Source: Lentisphaerota bacterium
GTDB taxonomy: Bacteria; Verrucomicrobiota; Lentisphaeria; Oligosphaerales; JABHEG01
Length of the DNA stretch: 46,235 nucleotides
NCBI GenBank assembly: GCA_018676675.1
Contig: JABHEG010000104.1
Span: 1 to 46,235 of the forward strand
Direction: 5' to 3'
Under the pieces are notes generated by a model. That model made no database searches, was not told where the DNA came from, and was given only the letters and a program-made list of their open reading frames with translations. Positions 43,792-46,235 of this stretch are shown here, in pieces. Positions within the stretch are counted from its first letter, which is position 1; every line of letters starts with the position of its first letter. Position numbers and translations under genes: made by a program.

Positions 43792-46235
43792 CTACTTCAG
43801 GTCTAGGAAGCCCGCCTTGTCCACGTTCCAGGTTGCGTGGTGCGTACCGGTCCACAGCACCCATGCCGGTTCCGCGCTCTTGCGCACTGTGAGGCTGAAG
43901 GGAATTTTGGGCGTCTTGCTCGGATCGATGCCTAGGGATACGAAGGGAATGCGCCACTCGACAGTCCAACGATCCTTGCCGACGACCTTTGCCGAATAGT
44001 GCACGCCCTTAGCCGCCTTGCTCACGGCATCCTGTTTGGCGCCGGCCTCGTCACTGCTCACAAACTGGCCCGAAGGGAAGCCGCGCAGAATCAGGATAGG
44101 CGCTGCAGGTCCTCCGGCGGGGTTCTTGAAGGCCAGTTCCACGCAGTCGTCCCTACCCCACCTGTCTCCCATCCGGAGGGGCTTGGCTGGATCCACAGCA
44201 TTGTCCACGCTCACGTACAGCGCTTCCCCATCGTGGACTAACCATGCAGTGCTGGGCGGCGCAACGGTTTCGCCCTCCAGTCCCTGCGCAATGCGCATCG
44301 CCTGGTCGGCGGAAAGGCCATTCCATTCCTCGGCGCCTAGGTCACCATCAACTGTCACTCGCCCGGTTCGATAACGCACAGGAAACACGGGTTTGGCCTT
44401 GACGGTCTTCTTTACGCCCGGTTTCCGGTCGGGGTAACGCACCTCGGTCTTGACCGGCCACGTCACGCGCAGTGGATCCTCATACAGCCCGATCTTGTCG
44501 AAGGGGATCGGTTTGAATCCCAGAGCAAAAGCAGGGGAATCGGACTGCAGACGGAAATCTCCATTTGCCGCGTCCACGAACTTCGGGTCCTCTCCCACCA
44601 GATTGTCCACGAGTTCCACCCCTGGACGAGCCTTGGCCCGGATCCCATTCCAGGTCCCCCCCCAACAGATGTTCCGCGAAACAACGTTGCCGCGCGGTTC
44701 GGCATAATTCCCTTCCAGGTACGTCAGCAGCTGCGGGTAGCGGCTGCGCCAGGGCTCCTGCTTGTAGGGCACCGCCTCAAGCCGCTTGCGCATCGTGTCC
44801 ACCGATCTGGACGCCCAGCCCAGCATGCGCGCATCCACATGAACGGCGGGTTTGCAGTCCACAAAGATGTTGTTCTCGACGATGTTGTCGTGCCCTCCAC
44901 CGATGAACGCAGCCCGCGGCACTTCCTGGAACACGTTTCCGTAGATAGTCGCGGAGCAGAACATGTCGTCTAGATACACACCGTTGCAGCCCTTGAAATG
45001 GTGACCGTACACATGGTGGAAGTAGTTGTGCCGGATCATGTGCCCGCGCATGGCCGGATTGTAGCCGGCGTACATGATTCCGGCGTCGTTGGCGACACGC
45101 ACGACGCTGTGGAACTCATTGAACTCGAAGAAGTGATCGTTGCCTCCCCACATGACTGCCATGTGCGGAGCGTCGTTGAAGAGACAATGGGTCACACGGT
45201 TGCCGACCCCGCCGACCCGGACGCCTGGCTTGCAGATCGGGTTCCAGCGTCCAAATCTGTGCAGGTGGCAGTTGTCTACGGTCAGGCCCGCCGGGGTCAG
45301 GGTCTTCCGGTCGCCCCCGCTCATCGAGATGCCGCCGCTGGCAAGATTGTAGAGATCGCAACCAACGACAGTGCTATCCTTGCCACTCAGGCTGATGCCC
45401 CAGTCGCCGGTATTGCGGATGACGGCGCACTCGACTCGCACACGAGTGACATTTCCCAGCCGCAGAGCCGTGCCGCGGCTCCCCTCGAAGACCATGCCGT
45501 TCAGGACCACGTGCGAGACGTCCTTCATGCTCACCAGCGTGGGCAGCACGGAGATCAACACCTGCCGGCCCGCCAGCGGTCCCGGTGGCCAGAAATACAG
45601 CATTCCCGCTTCCCGATCCAGGTACCACTCGCCCGGACGATCCAGCTCCGGCAACAGGTTGTAGGCATAGTAGTACATCCCTTTGCGGAAGCCGAAATGG
45701 TGCTGAGGCTCCGACTCGACCGTGATGCGCTTCTGCTCGGTATCGATGGTCTGGATCTTGAGACGCTGGTCCGCCCAGTCCCAGAACCAGTAGCCATGGA
45801 GCATCACGTCCTTTTCCTCCAGCCAACGGGAAGGACGGTCTCCTTCGTAGCCAATGATGCCGTCCATGAACCCTCTCGTGCCACGGATGTTCTGCGGACG
45901 GGTCCCAAACACTGCGGGAATGGTCACAAAGCCCTTGTTGGGCCACCGGGCCATCACCATCGGTTCGCCGTCGAAGAAGACCTCCAGACCTGGAAGCGAG
46001 GCGCCCCAACGTTTGCCGGCACTCATCTCGCCGAAGTTCGTCACACCGTGGGCCTTCAAGTCAGCTTGCCATACTTTGCCCCTGGCCGCCTCGTCTGTCC
46101 CGTCCGAGGGTAGAAACGGGACTGGATCGTTGGGAAGAACATGGTCGGTGAAGGGGCGGGTGACAAGGCGGCTGTCGGGTTTGGGGATGTTTGGTTCCGA
46201 GCCAGCTTGAGACTGTCCCAGGTTTGGCCGTGACC
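43792..46235 (-). CDS. Right-handed beta-helix glycosidase-like protein (GH141-like) with C-terminal CBM9-like domain; 5' partial
   Basis: The reading frame is uninterrupted to the right edge, so the TTG near 46059 is not the true start. The upstream codons read naturally (KVWQADLKAHGVTNFGEM), matching the opening of large beta-helix proteins of the GH141-like type. Next come LEVFFDGEPMVMARWPNKGF, GEWYLDREAGMLYFWPPGP and a long helix of coils (VVLNGMVFEG, VRVECAVIRN, TVVGCDLYNL, DHFFEFNEFH, HMIRHNYFHHV, ATIYGNVFQEV, NIVENNIFVDC). The C-terminal about 190 residues (RVTVDGDLGAEEWNGL, ALYVSVDNAV, CVELAFKNP, WTVEWRIPF) are a CBM9/DOMON-like domain. The signal peptide is off the edge. 223 bp separate it from the DUF4838 gene; that gap holds a GCACC/GGTGC hairpin near 43607-43623 and nothing else I can assign. 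Confidence 0.82.
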   Translation of the reverse strand, partial: SRPNLGQSQAGSEPNIPKPDSRLVTRPFTDHVLPNDPVPFLPSDGTDEAARGKVWQADLKAHGVTNFGEMSAGKRWGASLPGLEVFFDGEPMVMARWPNKGFVTIPAVFGTRPQNIRGTRGFMDGIIGYEGDRPSRWLEEKDVMLHGYWFWDWADQRLKIQTIDTEQKRITVESEPQHHFGFRKGMYYYAYNLLPELDRPGEWYLDREAGMLYFWPPGPLAGRQVLISVLPTLVSMKDVSHVVLNGMVFEGSRGTALRLGNVTRVRVECAVIRNTGDWGISLSGKDSTVVGCDLYNLASGGISMSGGDRKTLTPAGLTVDNCHLHRFGRWNPICKPGVRVGGVGNRVTHCLFNDAPHMAVMWGGNDHFFEFNEFHSVVRVANDAGIMYAGYNPAMRGHMIRHNYFHHVYGHHFKGCNGVYLDDMFCSATIYGNVFQEVPRAAFIGGGHDNIVENNIFVDCKPAVHVDARMLGWASRSVDTMRKRLEAVPYKQEPWRSRYPQLLTYLEGNYAEPRGNVVSRNICWGGTWNGIRAKARPGVELVDNLVGEDPKFVDAANGDFRLQSDSPAFALGFKPIPFDKIGLYEDPLRVTWPVKTEVRYPDRKPGVKKTVKAKPVFPVRYRTGRVTVDGDLGAEEWNGLSADQAMRIAQGLEGETVAPPSTAWLVHDGEALYVSVDNAVDPAKPLRMGDRWGRDDCVELAFKNPAGGPAAPILILRGFPSGQFVSSDEAGAKQDAVSKAAKGVHYSAKVVGKDRWTVEWRIPFVSLGIDPSKTPKIPFSLTVRKSAEPAWVLWTGTHHATWNVDKAGFLDLK

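Noticed and set aside
44998..46113. 371-codon plus-strand open frame
   Set aside because: Antisense to the beta-helix gene, composed of His/Ala/Asp-rich shadow sequence.
1..46235. tRNA, rRNA or riboswitch genes
   Set aside because: No cloverleaf, conserved rRNA segment or known riboswitch core was recognised on reading both strands.

Overview
The window is a gene-dense, GC-rich stretch from a bacterium specialised in degrading complex glycans. Secreted or lipoprotein glycoside-hydrolase-like enzymes, BNR, LamG and PQQ beta-propellers, two DUF4838 (GH67-like) proteins and right-handed beta-helix proteins dominate it. Such expansions are typical of the Planctomycetota/Lentisphaerota/Kiritimatiellota group and similar uncultured lineages. 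No rRNA, tRNA or marker gene allows a firmer placement. Most genes have recognisable Shine-Dalgarno motifs.

Layout. Positions 1-9412 are mostly plus strand: the tail of an unknown gene, a 5'-truncated sialidase fused to a SASA acetylesterase domain, a TIM-barrel lipoprotein, a minus-strand alpha/alpha-toroid protein, a 92-bp tandem repeat array, a propeller-LamG protein and a GH42-like protein. Positions 9463-20517 hold three large minus-strand genes: a TIM-barrel protein, a 1,528-aa GH42-like multidomain protein and a 1,156-aa propeller/Ig/CBM protein. Positions 20900-27145 are a five-gene plus-strand operon for a complete dipeptide/oligopeptide-family ABC importer. It is followed by a beta-helix protein (27428-28774), two minus-strand enzymes (BNR_4-like; amidotransferase-like plus TIM barrel), a DUF4838 protein, two PQQ-propeller proteins (one a LamG-FN3-Rossmann-PQQ fusion), a second DUF4838 protein, and a beta-helix plus CBM9-like protein that runs off the right edge.

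Inferred logic: exported enzymes and lectin-like proteins trim an acidic or acetylated glycan (sialidase/SASA, GH67-like and BNR_4 folds), and the five-gene importer takes up the oligosaccharides. This resembles a polysaccharide utilisation locus without SusC/SusD. The substrate cannot be read from sequence alone.

The gaps between genes are rich in short repeats: a 92-bp tandem array, an ~80-bp three-hairpin element in two copies with compensatory changes, a dispersed GATAGG repeat, a 58-bp repeat in two copies differing at one base, a small inverted-repeat element, and a decayed IS91-type transposase. These non-coding elements are the least explained part of the window.
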